Positions 23,280 to 37,075 of a DNA stretch of 64,000 nucleotides are shown here, piece by piece (positions within the stretch are counted from its first letter, which is position 1; each line of letters begins with the position of its first letter). Source of the DNA: Hydractinia symbiolongicarpus (taxonomy: Eukaryota > Cnidaria > Hydrozoa > Anthoathecata > Hydractiniidae); the NCBI RefSeq assembly GCF_029227915.1, contig NC_079877.1, forward strand, positions 31,647,851 to 31,711,850, in the 5' to 3' direction. The position numbers and the translations under genes were made by a program. Under the pieces are notes generated by a model that saw only the letters and a program-made list of their open reading frames with translations, did not search any database and had not been told where the DNA came from.

Positions 23280-25389
23280 TCCACAGTCACTCGTTTCACT
23301 GTTAAAAGCAATACAACTTAGTAATGTCGGAAGAAAATCACTTAATACATGTTGGTGCGAATATGTGACGCAACCGTTGCAACTCAAACGGATTGACACC
23401 GTTAGAAAGTCAATGAAATGTAGTTTTTGAAACTCTCTCTATTTCTTCAGCGCGAACTAACGGCTAGGATTCATTCCACAGAAAAAAAAATGACTTATTT
23501 ATCTTAATTTTCTAATAAAGCGCTACCACAGCGCTCAGTGTAATCGCTGAATTCCAGCAATCATGTCAAATTATGAAGAATGTTGTTTCTTTTAGTCAAA
23601 CTGGCTCATTTATCCCATTTATAGGGACAAAGTCCAAAATCAGTTCAATTAAGTCCCACAGTCAATCGTTTCACTGTTAAAAGCGACGCAACCTAGTAAT
23701 ATCGGAAAAAAATCACTAAATAAATGTTGGTACGAATATATGACGCAAGCGTTGTAACTCAAGCGGATTGACACCGTTAGAAAGTCTTTGAAATGTAGTT
23801 TTTAAAACTGTCTCTCTTTCTTCAGCGCGCGATAACGGCCAGGATTGGTCCCACAGTAAGAGAAGACTTATTTATCTACATTTTTAGGTAAAGCGCTACC
23901 ACAGAGCCTAGTGTAATCACTGAAATCCAGCAATCATGCCATATTACGAAGAATGTTATTCCTTGGAGTCCAATAGGCTCATTTATCACATTTATAAGGT
24001 CACAGTCCAGAATCAGTTCAATTAACTCCCTCAGTCAATCCTTTCACTGTTAAAAGCAATACAACTTAGTAATATCGGAAGAAAATCACTAAATACATGT
24101 TGGTACGAATATGTGACGCAACCGTTGTAACTCAAACGGATTGACACCGTTAGAAAGTCAATGAAATGTATTTTTTGAAACTGTCTCTATTTCTTCAGCG
24201 CAAACTAACGACTAGGATTCGCCCCACAGTAAAAAAATGACTTATTTATCTTAATTTTTTAGTAAAGCGCTACCACAGAGCCCAGTGTAATCGCTGAGTT
24301 CCAGCAATCATGTCAAATTAAGAAGAATGTTATTCCTTGGAGAACAATTGGCTCATTTTTCACAGTTAGAAGGTCACAGTCCAGAATCAGTTTAATTAAT
24401 TCCCACAGTCAATCGTTCACTGTTAAAAGCAATACAACTTAGTAATGTCGGAAGAAAATCACTAAATACATGTTGGTGCGAATATGTGACGTAACCGCTG
24501 CAACCCAAATGGATTAAAACTGTGAGAAAGTCAATGAAATGAAGTTTTTGAAACTGTCTCTATTTCTTCAGCGCGAACTACCGACTAGGATTCGTCCCAC
24601 AGTAAAAAATGACTTATTTATCTTAATTTTTTAATAAAGCGCTACCACAGCGCCCAGTGTAATCGCTGAGTTCCAGCAATCATGTCAAATTAAGAAGAAT
24701 GTTATTCCTTGGAGAACAACTGGCTCATTTTTCACATTGATAAGGTCACAGTCCAGAATCAGTTCAATTAACTCCCTAGTCAATCGTTTCACTGTTAAAA
24801 GCGATGCAACCTAGTAATATCCGAATACTATCGCTAAATACATGTTGGTACGAATATGTGACGCAACCGTTGTAACTCAAACGGATTTAAACCCCTATAA
24901 AGTCAATGAAATGTAGTCTTTGAAACTGTTCCTATTTGTTCAGCGCGCGATAACGGTTAGGATTGGTCTCACAGTAAGAAAAGAATTATTTATCTCATTT
25001 TTTTAACAAAGCGCTACCACGGAGCCTAAGGTAATCGCTGAATTCTGGCAAACATGTCAAATTAAGAAGAATGTTATTCCTTGGAGACCAATTGGCTCAT
25101 TTATCACATTTATAAGGTCACAGTCCAGAATCAGTTTAATTAATTTCCACAGTCACTCGTTTCACTGTTAGAAACAATACAACTTAGTAATGTCGGAAGA
25201 AAATCACTAAATACATGTTGGTGCGAATATGTGACGCAACCGTTGCAACTCAAACGGATTGACACAGTTAGAAAGTCAATGAAATGTAGTTTTTGAAACT
25301 GTCTCTATTTTTTCAGCGCTAACTAACGACTAGGATTCGTCCCACAGTAAAAAATGACTTATTTATCTTATTTTTTTAGTAAAGCGCTA
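23280..25389. repeat. Mixed block; its 24028-25145 part is repeated at 31112
   Basis: Monomers start at about 23280, 23655, 24028, 24402, 24774 and 25146. The first is 375 bp because of a longer A run near 23481. Monomers from 24028 to about 25145 match 31112 to about 32229 at a constant offset of 7084 bp, checked at 24028/31112 and 24402/31486. Shared marks are GTATTTTTTGAAACTG, the 1-nt-shorter AATCGTTCACTG and GACGTAACCGCT. The 24774 monomer carries GGATTTAAACCCC, which otherwise appears near 63.28 kb. Confidence 0.9.
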
Positions 25390-26263
25390 CCACAGAGCCC
25401 AGTGTAATCGCTGAGTTCCAGCAATCATGTCAAATTAAGAAGAATGTTATTCCTTGGAGACCAATTGCCTCATTTATCACATTAATAAGGTCACAGTCCA
25501 GAATCAGTTCAATTAACTCCCACAGTCAATCGTTTCACTGTTAAAAGCAATACAACTTAGTAATGTTGGAAGAAAATCACTAAGTACATGTTGGTGCGAA
25601 TATGAGACGCAACCGTTGCAACTCAAACGGATTAAAACTGTTAGAAAGTCAATGAAATGTAGTTTTTGAAACTGTCTCTATTTCTTCAGCGCGAACTAAC
25701 GACTAGAATTTGACCCACAGTAAAAAATGACATATTTATCTTAATTTTTTAATAAAGCGCTACCACAGCGACCAGTGTAATCGCTGAGTTGCAGCAATCA
25801 TGTCAAATAAAGAAGAATGTTATTCCTTGGAGAACAACTGGCTCATTTTTCACATTGATAAGGTCACAGTCCAGAATCAGTTCAATTAACTCCCTAGTCA
25901 ATCGTTTCACTGTTAAAAGCGATACAACTTAGTAATATCGGAAAAAAATCACTAAATAAATGTTAGTACGAATATATGACGCAACCGTTGTAACTCAAAC
26001 GGATTGACACCGTTAGAAAGTCATTGGAATGTAGTTTTTAAAACTGTCTCTCTTTCTTCAGCGCGCGATAACGGCCAGGATTGGTCCCACAGTAAGAGAA
26101 GACTTATTTATCTACATTTTTAGGTAAAGCGCTACCACAGAGCCTAGTGTAATCGCTGAAATCCAGCAATCATGCCATATTACGAAGAATGTTATTCCTT
26201 GGAGTCCAATAGGCTCATTTATCACATTTATAAGGTCACAGTCCAGAATCAGTTCAATTAACT

Positions 26264-28874
26264 CCCTCAGTCAATCCTTTCACTGTTAAAAGCAATACAA
26301 CTTAGTAATATCGGAAGAAAATCACTAAATACATGTTGGTACGAATATGTGACACAACCGTTGTAACTCAAACGGATTGACACCGTAAGAAAGTCAATGA
26401 AATGTAGTTTTTGAAACTGTCTCTATTTCTTCAGCGCAAACTAACGACTAGGATTCGCCCCACATTAAAAAAATGACTTATTTATCTTAATTTTTTAATA
26501 AGGCGCTACCACAGCGCCCAGTTAAATCGCTGAGTTCCAGCAATCATGTCAAATTAAGAAGAATGTTAGTTCTTGTATTCAAACTGGCTCATTTATCACA
26601 TTTATAAGGTCAAAGTCCAAAATCAGTTCAATTAAGTCCCACACTCAAACGTTTCACTTCTAAAAGCGATGCAACCTAGTAATATCCGAATACTATCGCT
26701 AAATACATGTTGGTACGAATACGTGACGCAACCGTTGTAACTCAAACAGATTGACACCGTTAGAAAGTCCATGAAATGTATTTTTTGAAACTGTCTCTAT
26801 TTCTTCAGCGCGCGATAACGGTTAGGATTGGTATCACTGCAAAAAATACCTTATTTATCTCATTTTTTTAACAAAGCGCTACCACGGAGCCTAAGGTAAT
26901 CGCTGAATTCTGGCAAACATGTCAAATTAAGAAGAATGTTATTCCTTGGAGACCAATTGGCTCATTTATCACATTTATAAGGTCACAGTCCAGAATCAGT
27001 TTAATTAATTTCCACAGTCACTCGTTTCACTGTTAGAAACAATACAACTTAGTAATGTCGCAAGAAAATCACTAAATACATGTTGGTGCGAATATGTGAC
27101 GCAACCGTTGCAACTCAAACGGATTGACACAGTTAGAAAGTCAATGAAATTTAGTTTTTGAAACTGTCTCTATTTTTTCAGCGATAACTAACGACTAGGA
27201 TTCGTCCCACAGTAAAAAATGACTTATTTATCTTAATTTTTTGGTAAAGCGCTACCACAGAGCCCAGTGTAATCGCTGAGTTCCAGCAATCATGTCAAAT
27301 TAAGAAGAATGTTATTCCTTGGAGAACAATTGGCTCATTTATCACATTTATAAGGTCACAGTCCAGAATCAGTTTAATTAATTCCCACAGTCAATCGTTT
27401 CACTGTTAAAAGCAATACAACTTAGTAATGTCGGAAGAAAATCACTAAATACATGTTGGTGCGAATATGTGACGCAACCGTTGCAACTCAAACGGATTGA
27501 CACCGTTAGAAAGTCAATAAAATGTAGTTTTTGAAACTGTTCCTAATTTTTCAGCGCGTGCTAACGGCCAGGATTGGTCCCACAGTAAGAAAAGACTTAT
27601 TTATCTAAATTTTTAAACAAAGCGCAACCACAGAGCGTAATGTAATTGCTGAATTCCAGCAATCATGTCAAATTAAGAAGAATGTTATTCCTTGGAGACC
27701 AATTGCCTCATTTATCACATTAATAAGGTCACAGTCCAGAATCAGTTCAATTAACTCCCACAGTCAATCGTTTCACTGTTAAAAGCAATACAACTTAGTA
27801 ATGTCGGAAGAAAATCACTAAGTACATGTTGGTGCGAATATGAGACGCAACCGTTGCAACTCAAACGGATTAAAACTGTTAGAAAGTCAATGAAATGTAG
27901 TTTTTGAAACTGTCTCTATTTCTTCAGCGCGAACTAACGACTAGAATTCGACCCACAGTAAAAAATGACATATTTATCTTAATTTTTTAATAAAGCGCTA
28001 CCACAGCGGCCAGTGTAATCGCTGAGTTGCAGCAATCATGTCAAATAAAGAAGAATGTTATTCCTTGGAGAACAACTGGCTCATTTTTCACGTTGATAAG
28101 GTCACAGTCCAGAATCAGTTCAATTAACTCCCTAGTCAATCGTTTCACTGTTAAAAGCGATGCAACCTAGTAACATCCGAATACTATCGCTAAATACATG
28201 TTGGTACAAATACGTGACGCAACCGTTGTAACTCAAACAGATTGACACCGTTAGAAAGTCAATGAAATGTAGTTTTTGAAACTGTCTCTATTTCTTCAGC
28301 GCGAACTAACGACTAGGATTGGTCCGACAGTAAAAAATGACTTATTTATCTAAATTTTAAAATAAAGTGCTACCACAGGGCCTAGTGTACTCGCTGAATT
28401 CCAGCAATCATGTCGAATTAAGAAGAATGTTATTCCTTAAAGTCCAATTGGCTCATTTATCACATTTATAAGGTCACAGTCCAGAATCAGTTCAATTATG
28501 TCCCACAGTCAATCGTTTCACTGTTAAAAGCGATACAACTTAGTAATATCGGAAAAAAATCACTAAATAAATGTTGGTACGAATATATGACGCAACCGTT
28601 GTAACTCAAACGGATTGACACCGTTAGAAAGTCATTGGAATGTAGTTTTTAAAACTGTCTCTCTTTCTTCAGCGCGCGATAACGGCCAGGATTGGTCCCA
28701 CAGTAAGAGAAGACTTATTTATCTACATTTTTAGGTAAAGCGCTACCACAGAGCCTAGTGTAATCGCTGAAATCCAGCAATCATGCCATATTACGAAGAA
28801 TGTTATTCCTTGGAGTCCAATAGGCTCATTTATCACATTTATAAGGTCACAATCCAGAATCAGTTCAATTAACT
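26264..28874. repeat. Seven-monomer HOR, copy 1
   Basis: A 2611-bp unit (7 x 373) starting at CCCTCAGTCAATCC. It matches 28875-31111, with anchors 26640/29251 and 27757/29995. Markers in order: GACACAACCG with CACATTAAAA; TCACTTCTAAAAGCG; TCTGGCAAACATG; GTTAGAAACAATAC with CAGCGATAAC; TTCCTAATTTTTCAGCG; AAGTACATG with ATGAGACGC; ACATCCGAATAC; and AAATAAATG with CATTGGAATG. The GATAAC-bearing monomer (about 27130-27500) is missing from the second copy. Confidence 0.92.
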
Positions 28875-31111
28875 CCCTCAGTCAATCCTTTCACTGTTAA
28901 AAGCAATACAACTTAGTAATATCGGAAGAAAGTCACTAAATACATGTTGGTACGAATATGTGACACAACCGTTGTAACTCAAACGGATTGACACCGTAAG
29001 AAAGTCAATGAAATGTAGTTTTTGAAACTGTCTCTATTTCTTCAGCGCAAACTAACGACTAGGATTCGCCCCACATTAAAAAAATGACTTATTTATCTTA
29101 ATTTTTTAATAAGGCGCTACCACAGCGCCCAGTTAAATCGCTGAGTTCCAGCAATCATGTCAAATTAAGAAGAATGTTAGTTTTTGTATTCAAACTGGCT
29201 CATTTATCACATTTATAAGGTCAAAGTCCAAAATCAGTTCAATTAAGTCCCACAGTCAAACGTTTCACTTCTAAAAGCGATGCAACCTAGTAATATCCGA
29301 ATACTATCGCTAAATACATGTTGGTACGAATACGTGACGCAACCGTTGTAACTCAAACAGATTGACACCGTTAGAAAGTCAATGAAATGTAGTTTTGGAA
29401 ACTGTCTCTATTTCTTCAGCGCGCGATAACAGTTAGGATTGGTATCACTGCAAAAAATACCTTTTTTATCTCATTTTTTTAACAAAGCGCTACCACGGAG
29501 CATAAGGTAATCGCTGAATTCTGGCAAACATGTCAAATTAAGAAGAATGTTATTCCTTGGAGACCAATTGGCTCATTTATCACATTTATAAGGTCACAGT
29601 CCAGAATCAGTTTAATTAATTTCCACAGTCACTCGTTTCACTGTTAGAAACAATACAACTTAGTAATGTCGGAAGAAAATCACTAAATACATGTTGGTGC
29701 GAATATGTGACGCAACCGTTGCAACTCAAACGGATTGACACCGTTAGAAAGTCAATGAAATGTAGTTTTTGAAACTGTTCCTAATTTTTCAGCGCGTGCT
29801 AACGGCCAGGATTGGTCCCACAGTAAGAAAAGACTTATTTATCTAAATTTTTAAACAAAGCGCAACCACAGAGCGTAATGTAATTGCTGAATTCCAGCAA
29901 TCATGTCAAATTAAGAAGAATGTTATTCCTTGGAGACCAATTGCCTTATTTATCACATTAATAAGGTCACAGTCCAGAATCAGTTCAATTAACTCCCACA
30001 GTCAATCGTTTCACTGTTAAAAGCAATACAACTTAGTAATGTCGGAAGAAAATCACTAAGTACATGTTGGTGCGAATATGAGACGCAACCGTTGCAACTC
30101 AAACGGATTAAAACTGTTAGAAAGTCAATGAAATGTAGTTTTTGAAACTGTCTCTATTTCTTCAGCGCGAACTAACGACTAGAATTCGACCCACAGTAAA
30201 AAATGACATATTTATCTTAATTTTTTAATAAAGCGCTACCACAGCGGCCAGTGTAATCGCTGAGTTGCAGCAATCATGTCAAATAAGAAGAATGTTATTC
30301 CTTGGAGAACAACTGGCTCATTTTTCACGTTGATAAGGTCACAGTCCAGAATCAGTTCAATTAACTCCCTAGTCAATCGTTTCACTGTTAAAAGCGATGC
30401 AACCTAGTAACATCCGAATACTATCGCTAAATACATGTTGGTACGAATACGTGACGCAACCGTTGTAACTCAAACAGATTGACACCGTTAGAAAGTCAAT
30501 GAAATGTAGTTTTTGAAACTGTCTCTATTTCTTCAGCGCGAACTAACGACTAGGATTGGTCCGACAGTAAAAAATGACTTATTTATCTAAATTTTTAAAT
30601 AAAGCGCTACCACAGGGCCTAGTGTACTCGCTGAATTCCAGCAATCATGTCGAATTAAGAAGAATGTTATTCCTTGGAGTCCAATTGGCTCATTTATCAC
30701 ATTTATAAGGTCACAGTCCAGAATCAGTTCAATTAAGTCCCACAGTCAATCGTTTCACTGTTAAAAGCGATACAACTTAGTAATATCGGAAAAAAATCAC
30801 TAAATAAATGTTGGTACGAATATATGACGCAACCGTTGTAACTCAAACGGATTGACACCGTTAGAAAGTCATTGGAATGTAGTTTTTAAAACTGTCTCTC
30901 TTTCTTCAGCGCGCGATAACGGCCAGGATTGGTCCCACAGTAAGAGAAGACTTATTTATCTACATTTTTAGGTAAAGCGCTACCACAGAGCCTAGTGTAA
31001 TCGCTGAAATCCAGCAATCATGCCATATTACGAAGAATGTTATTCCTTGGAGTCCAATAGGCTCATTTATCACATTTATAAGGTCACAGTCCAGAATCAG
31101 TTCAATTAACT
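28875..31111. repeat. Seven-monomer HOR, copy 2, one monomer shorter
   Basis: A 2237-bp unit matching 26264-28874 without one monomer. The front of the monomer at about 29628 joins directly to the TTCCTAATTTTTCAGCG back half near 29776. A further 1-nt loss (CAAATAAGAAG for CAAATAAAGAAG, about 30286) accounts for 2237 rather than 2238. The large-duplication partner near 51.53 kb has the same 1-nt loss, so that change predates the large duplication. Confidence 0.92.
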
Positions 31112-32229
31112 CCCTCAGTCAATTCTTTCACTGTTAAAAGCAATACAACTTAGTAATATCTGAAGAAAATCACTAAATACATGTTGGTATGAATATGTGA
31201 CGCAACCGTTGTAACTCAAACGGATTGACACCGTTAGAAAGTCAATGAAATGTATTTTTTGAAACTGTCTCTATTTTTTCAGCGCAAACTAACGACTAGG
31301 ATTCACCCCACAGTAAAAAAATTAATTATTTATCTTAATTTTTTAGTAAAGCGCTACAACAGAGCCCAGTGTAATCGCTGAGTTCCAGCAATCATGTCAA
31401 ATTAAGAAGAATGTTATTCCTTGGAGAACAATTGGCTTATTTTTCACATTTATAAGGTCACAGTCCAGAATCAGTTTAATTAATTCCCACAGTCAATCGT
31501 TCACTGTTAAAAGCAATACAACTTAGTAATGTCGGAAGAAAATCACTAAATAAATGTTTGTGCGAATATGTGACGTAACCGCTTCAACTCAAATGGATTA
31601 AAACTTTTAGAAAGTCAATGAAATGTAGTTTTTGAAACTGTCTCTATTTCTTCAGCGCGAACTACCGACTAGGATTCGTCCCACAGTAAAAAATGACTTA
31701 TTTATCTTAATTTTTTAATAAAGCGCTACCACAGCGCCCAGTGTAATCGCTGAGTTCCAGCAATCATGTCAAATTAAGAAGAATGTTATTCCTTGGAGAA
31801 CAACTGGCTCATTTTTCACATTGATAAGGTCACAGTCCAGAATCAGTTCAATTAACTCCCTAGTCAATCGTTTCACTGTTAAAAGCGATGCAACCTAGTA
31901 ATATCCGAATACTATCGCTAAATACATGTTGGTACGAATACGTGACGCAACCGTTGTAACTCTAACAGATTGACACCGTTAGAAAGTCAATGAAATGTAG
32001 TTTTTGAAACTGTCTCTATTTCTTCAGCGCGCGATAACGGTTAGGATTGGTATCACTGCAAAAAATACCTTATTTATCTTATTTTTTTAACAAAGCGCTA
32101 CCACAGAGCCTAAGGTAATCGCTGAATTCTGGCAATCATGTCAAATTAAGAAGAATGTTATTCCTTGGAGACCAATTGGCTCATTTATCACATTTATAAG
32201 GTCACAGTCCAGAATCATTTTAATTAATT
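31112..32229. repeat. Three-monomer copy of 24028-25145
   Basis: Offset 7084 bp from the source block. Differences include TCTGAAGAAAATC for TCGGAAGAAAATC, TTCACCCCAC for TTCGCCCCAC, AAATTAATTATT for AAATGACTTATT and GTTTGTGCG for GTTGGTGCG. In the right copy of the large duplication this block is the start of the five-monomer duplication at 52360-56087. Confidence 0.88.
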
Positions 32230-33348
32230 TCCACAGTCAAACGTTTCACTGTTAGAAACAATACAACTTAGTAATGTCGGAAGAAAATCACTAAATACAT
32301 GTTGGTGCGAATATGTGACGCAACCGTTGCAACTCAAACGGATTGACACCGTTAGAAAGTCAATGAAATGCAGTTTTTGAAACTGTCTCTATTTTTTCAG
32401 CGCGAACGAACGACTAGGATTCGTCCCACAGTAAAAAATGACTTATTTATCTTAATTTTTTAGTAAAGCGCTACCAGAGAGCCCAGTGTAATCGCTGAGT
32501 TCCAGCAATCATGTCAAATTAAGAAGAATGTTATTCCTTGGCGAACAATTGGCTCATTTATCACATTTATAAGATCACAGTCCAGAATCAGTTTAATTAA
32601 TTCCCACAGTCAATCGTTTCACTGTTAAAAGCAATACAACTTAGTAATGTCGGAAGAAAATCACTAAATACATGTTGGTGCGAATATGTGACGCAACCGT
32701 TGCAACTCAAACGGATTGACACCGTTAGAAAGTCAATGAAATGTAGTTTTTGAAACTGTTCCTAATTTTTCAGCGCGTGCTAACGGCCAGGATTGGTCCC
32801 ACAGTAAGAAAAGACTTATTTATCTAAATTTTTAAACAAAGCGCAACCACAGAGCGTAATGTAATTGCTGAATTCCAGCAATCATGTCAAATTAAGAAGA
32901 ATGTTATTCCTTGGAGACCAATTGCCTCATTTATCACATTAATAAGGTCACAGTCCAGAATCAGTTCAATTAACTCCCACAGTCAATCGTTTCACTGTTA
33001 AAAGCAATACAACTTAGTAATGTCGGAAGAAAATCACTAAGTACATGTTGGTGCGAATATGAGACGCAACCGTTGCAACTCAAACGGATTAAAACTGTTA
33101 GAAAGTCAATGAAATGTAGTTTTTGAAACTGTCTCTATTTCTTCAGCGCGAACTAACGACTAGAATTCGACCCACAGTAAAAAATGACATATTTATCTTA
33201 ATTTTTTAATAAAGCGCTACCACAGCGACCAGTGTAATCGCTGAGTTGCAGCAATCATGTCAAATAAAGAAGAATGTTATTCCTTGGAGAACGACTGGCT
33301 CATTTTTCACATTGATAAGGTCACAGTCCAGAATCAGTTCAATTAACT

Positions 33349-34839
33349 CCCTAGTCAATCGTTTCACTGTTAAAAGCGATGCAACCTAGTAACATCCGAA
33401 TACTATCGCTAAATACATGTTGGTACGAATACGTGACGCAACCGTTGTAACTGAAACAGATTGACACCGTTAGAAAGTCAATGAAATGTAGTTTTTGAAA
33501 CTGTCTCTATTTCTTCAGCGCGAACTAACGACTAGGATGCGTCCCACAGTAAAAAATACCTTATTTATCTTATTTTTTTAACAAAGCGCTACCACAGAGC
33601 CTAAGGTAATCGCTGAATTCTGGCAATCATGTCAAATTAAGAAGAATGTTATTTCTTGGAGACCAATTGGCTCATTTATCACATTTATAAGGTCACAGTC
33701 CAGAATCAGTTTAATTAATTTCCACAGTCACTCGTTTTACTGTTAAAAGCAATACAACTTAGTAATGTCGGAAGAAAATCACTAAATACATGTTGGTGCG
33801 AATATGTGACGCAACCGTTGCAACTCAAACGGATTGACACCGTTAGAAAGTCAATGAAATGAAGTTTTTGAAACTGTCTCTATTTTTTCAGCGCGAACTA
33901 ACGACTAGGATTCGTCCCACAGTAAAAAATGACTTATTTATCTTAATTTTTTAGTAAAGCGCTACCACGGAGCCCAGTGTAATCGCTGAGCTCCAGCAAT
34001 CATGTCAAATTAAGAAGAATGTTATTCCTTGGAGAACAATTGGCTCATTTATCACATTTATAAGATCGCAGTCCAGAATCAGTTTAATTAATTCCCACAG
34101 TCAATCGTTTCACTGTTAAAAGCAATACAACTTAATAATGTCGGAAGAAAATCACTAATTACATGTTGGTGCGAATATGTGACGCAACCGTTGCAACTCA
34201 AACGGATTGACACCGTTAGAAAGTCAATGAAATGTAGTTTTTGAAACTGTTCCTAATTTTTCAGCGCGTGCTAACGGCCAGGATTGGTCCCACAGTAAGA
34301 AAAGACTTATATATCTAAATTTTTAAACAAACCGCAACCACAGAGCGTAATGTAATTGCTGAATTCCAGCAATCATGTCAAATTAAGAAGAATGTTATTC
34401 CTTGGAGACCAATTGCCTCATTTATCACATTAATAAGGTCACAGTCCAGAATCAGTTCAATTAACTCCCACAGTCAATCGTTTCACTGTTAAAAGCAATA
34501 CAACTTAGTAATGTCGGAAGAAAATCACTAAGTACATGTTGGTGCGAATATGAGACGCAACCGTTGCAACTCAAACGGATTAAAACTGTTAGAAAGTCAA
34601 TGAAATGTAGTTTTTGAAACTGTCTCTATTTCTTCAGCGCGAACTAACGACTAGAATTCGACCCACAGTAAAAAATGACATATTTATCTTAATTTTTTAA
34701 TAAAGCGCTACCACAGCGACCAGTGTAATCGCTGAGTTGCAGCAATCATGTCAAATAAAGAAGAATGTTATTCCTTGGAGAACAACTGGCTCATTTTTCA
34801 CATTGATAAGGTCACAGTCCAGAATCAGTTCAATTAACT
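33349..34839. repeat. Four-monomer HOR (1491 bp), copy at 33.3 kb
   Basis: Matches 38194-39684 at an offset of 4845 bp, with the same length of 1491 bp. Markers: AACTGAAACAG or AACTAAAACAG in the first monomer, TTTCCACAGTCACTCGTTTTAC in parts in the second, TAATAATGTCGG with AACAAACCGC in the third, and ATGAGACGC in the fourth. About 746 bp of it (roughly 33.68-34.42 kb) is absent from the corresponding place in the right large-duplication copy near 56.79 kb. Confidence 0.9.
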
Positions 34840-35957
34840 CCCCAGTCAATCGTTTCACTGTTAAAAGCGATGCAACCTAGTAACATCCGAATACTATCGC
34901 TAAATACATGTTGGTACGAATACGTGACGCAACCGTTGTAACTCAAACAGATTGACACCGTTAGAAAGTCAATGAAATGTAGTTTTTGAAACTGTCTCTA
35001 TTTCTTCAGCGCGAACTAACGACTAGGATTCGTCCCACAGTAAAAAATACCTTATTTAACTTATTTTTTTAACAAAGCGCTACCACAGAGCCTAAGGTAA
35101 TCGCTGAATTCTGGCAATCATGGCAAATTAAGAAGAATGTTATTTCTTGGAGACCAATTGGCTCATTTATCACATTTATAAGGTCACAGTCCAGAATCAG
35201 TTTAATTAATTTCCACAGGCACTCGTTTTACTGTTAAAAGCATTACAACTTAGTAATGTCGGAAGAAAATCACTAAATACATGTTGGTGCGAATATGTGA
35301 CGCAACTGTTGCAACTCAAACGGATTGACACCGTTAGAAAGTCAATGAAATGTAGTTTTTGAAACTTTCTCTATTTCTTCAGCGCAAACTAACAACTAGG
35401 ATTCGTCCCACAGTAAAAAAAGACTTATTTATCTTAATTTTTTTGTAAAGCGCTACCACAGAGCCCAGTGTAATCGCTGACTTCCAGCAATCATGTCAAA
35501 TTAAGAAGAATGTTATTCCTTGGAGAACAATTGGCTCATTTATCACATTTCTAAGGTCACAGTCCAGAATCAGTTTAATTAATTCCCACAGTCAATCCTT
35601 TCACTGTTAAAAGCAATACAACTTAGTAATATCGGAAGAAAATCACTAAATATATGTTGGTACGAATATGTGACGCAACCTTTGTAACTCAAACGGATTG
35701 ACACCGTTAGAATGTCAATGAAATGTAGTTTTTGAAACTGTCTCTATTTCTTCAGCGCGAACTAACGACTAGGATTCGACCCACAGTAAAAAATGACATA
35801 TTTATCTTAATTTTTTAATAAAGCGCTACCACAGCGACCAGTGTAATCGCTGAGTTGCAGCAATCATGTCAAATAAAGAAGAATGTTATTCCTTGGAGAA
35901 CAACTGGCTCATTTTTCACATTGATAAGGTCACAGTCCAGAATCAGTTCAATTAACT
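34840..35957. repeat. Three-monomer HOR (1118 bp), unit 1 of 3
   Basis: Starts at the distinctive CCCCAGTC junction. Contains ATTTAACTTATTTTTTT, then CACAGGCACTCG with AAGCATTACAAC, then AATCCTTTCAC with GCAACCTTTGTAAC. Unit 1 has a private T in GCAACTGTTGC at about 35301, where units 2 and 3 have a C. ATTTAAC and CAACCTTTG are shared by all three units but absent from the single corresponding unit at 57206-58323. Confidence 0.95.
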
Positions 35958-37075
35958 CCCCAGTCAATCGTTTCACTGTTAAAAGCGATGCAACCTAGTA
36001 ACATCCGAATACTATCGCTAAATACATGTTGGTACGAATACGTGACGCAACCGTTGTAACTCAAACAGATTGACACCGTTAGAAAGTCAATGAAATGTAG
36101 TTTTTGAAACTGTCTCTATTTCTTCAGCGCGAACTAACGACTAGGATTCGTCCCACAGTAAAAAATACCTTATTTAACTTATTTTTTTAACAAAGCGCTA
36201 CCACAGAGCCTAAGGTAATCGCTGAATTCTGGCAATCATGGCAAATTAAGAAGAATGTTATTTCTTGGAGACCAATTGGCTCATTTATCACATTTATAAG
36301 GTCACAGTCCAGAATCAGTTTAATTAATTTCCACAGGCACTCGTTTTACTGTTAAAAGCATTACAACTTAGTAATGTCGGAAGAAAATCACTAAATACAT
36401 GTTGGTGCGAATATGTGACGCAACCGTTGCAACTCAAACGGATTGACACCGTTAGAAAGTCAATGAAATGTAGTTTTTGAAACTTTCTCTATTTCTTCAG
36501 CGCAAACTAACAACTAGGATTCGTCCCACAGTAAAAAAAGACTTATTTATCTTAATTTTTTTGTAAAGCGCTACCACAGAGCCCAGTGTAATCGCTGACT
36601 TCCAGCAATCATGTCAAATTAAGAAGAATGTTATTCCTTGGAGAACAATTGGCTCATTTATCACATTTCTAAGGTCACAGTCCAGAATCAGTTTAATTAA
36701 TTCCCACAGTCAATCCTTTCACTGTTAAAAGCAATACAACTTAGTAATATCGGAAGAAAATCACTAAATATATGTTGGTACGAATATGTGACGCAACCTT
36801 TGTAACTCAAACGGATTGACACCGTTAGAATGTCAATGAAATGTAGTTTTTGAAACTGTCTCTATTTCTTCAGCGCGAACTAACGACTAGGATTCGACCC
36901 ACAGTAAAAAATGACATATTTATCTTAATTTTTTAATAAAGCGCTACCACAGCGACCAGTGTAATCGCTGAGTTGCAGCAATCATGTCAAATAAAGAAGA
37001 ATGTTATTCCTTGGAGAACAACTGGCTCATTTTTCACATTGATAAGGTCACAGTCCAGAATCAGTTCAATTAACT
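35958..37075. repeat. Three-monomer HOR (1118 bp), unit 2 of 3
   Basis: Exactly 1118 bp and, by eye, almost indistinguishable from the flanking units. It shares the private ATTTAAC and CAACCTTTG variants. Such near-identity over more than 1 kb indicates very recent amplification, or an assembly duplication. Confidence 0.95.
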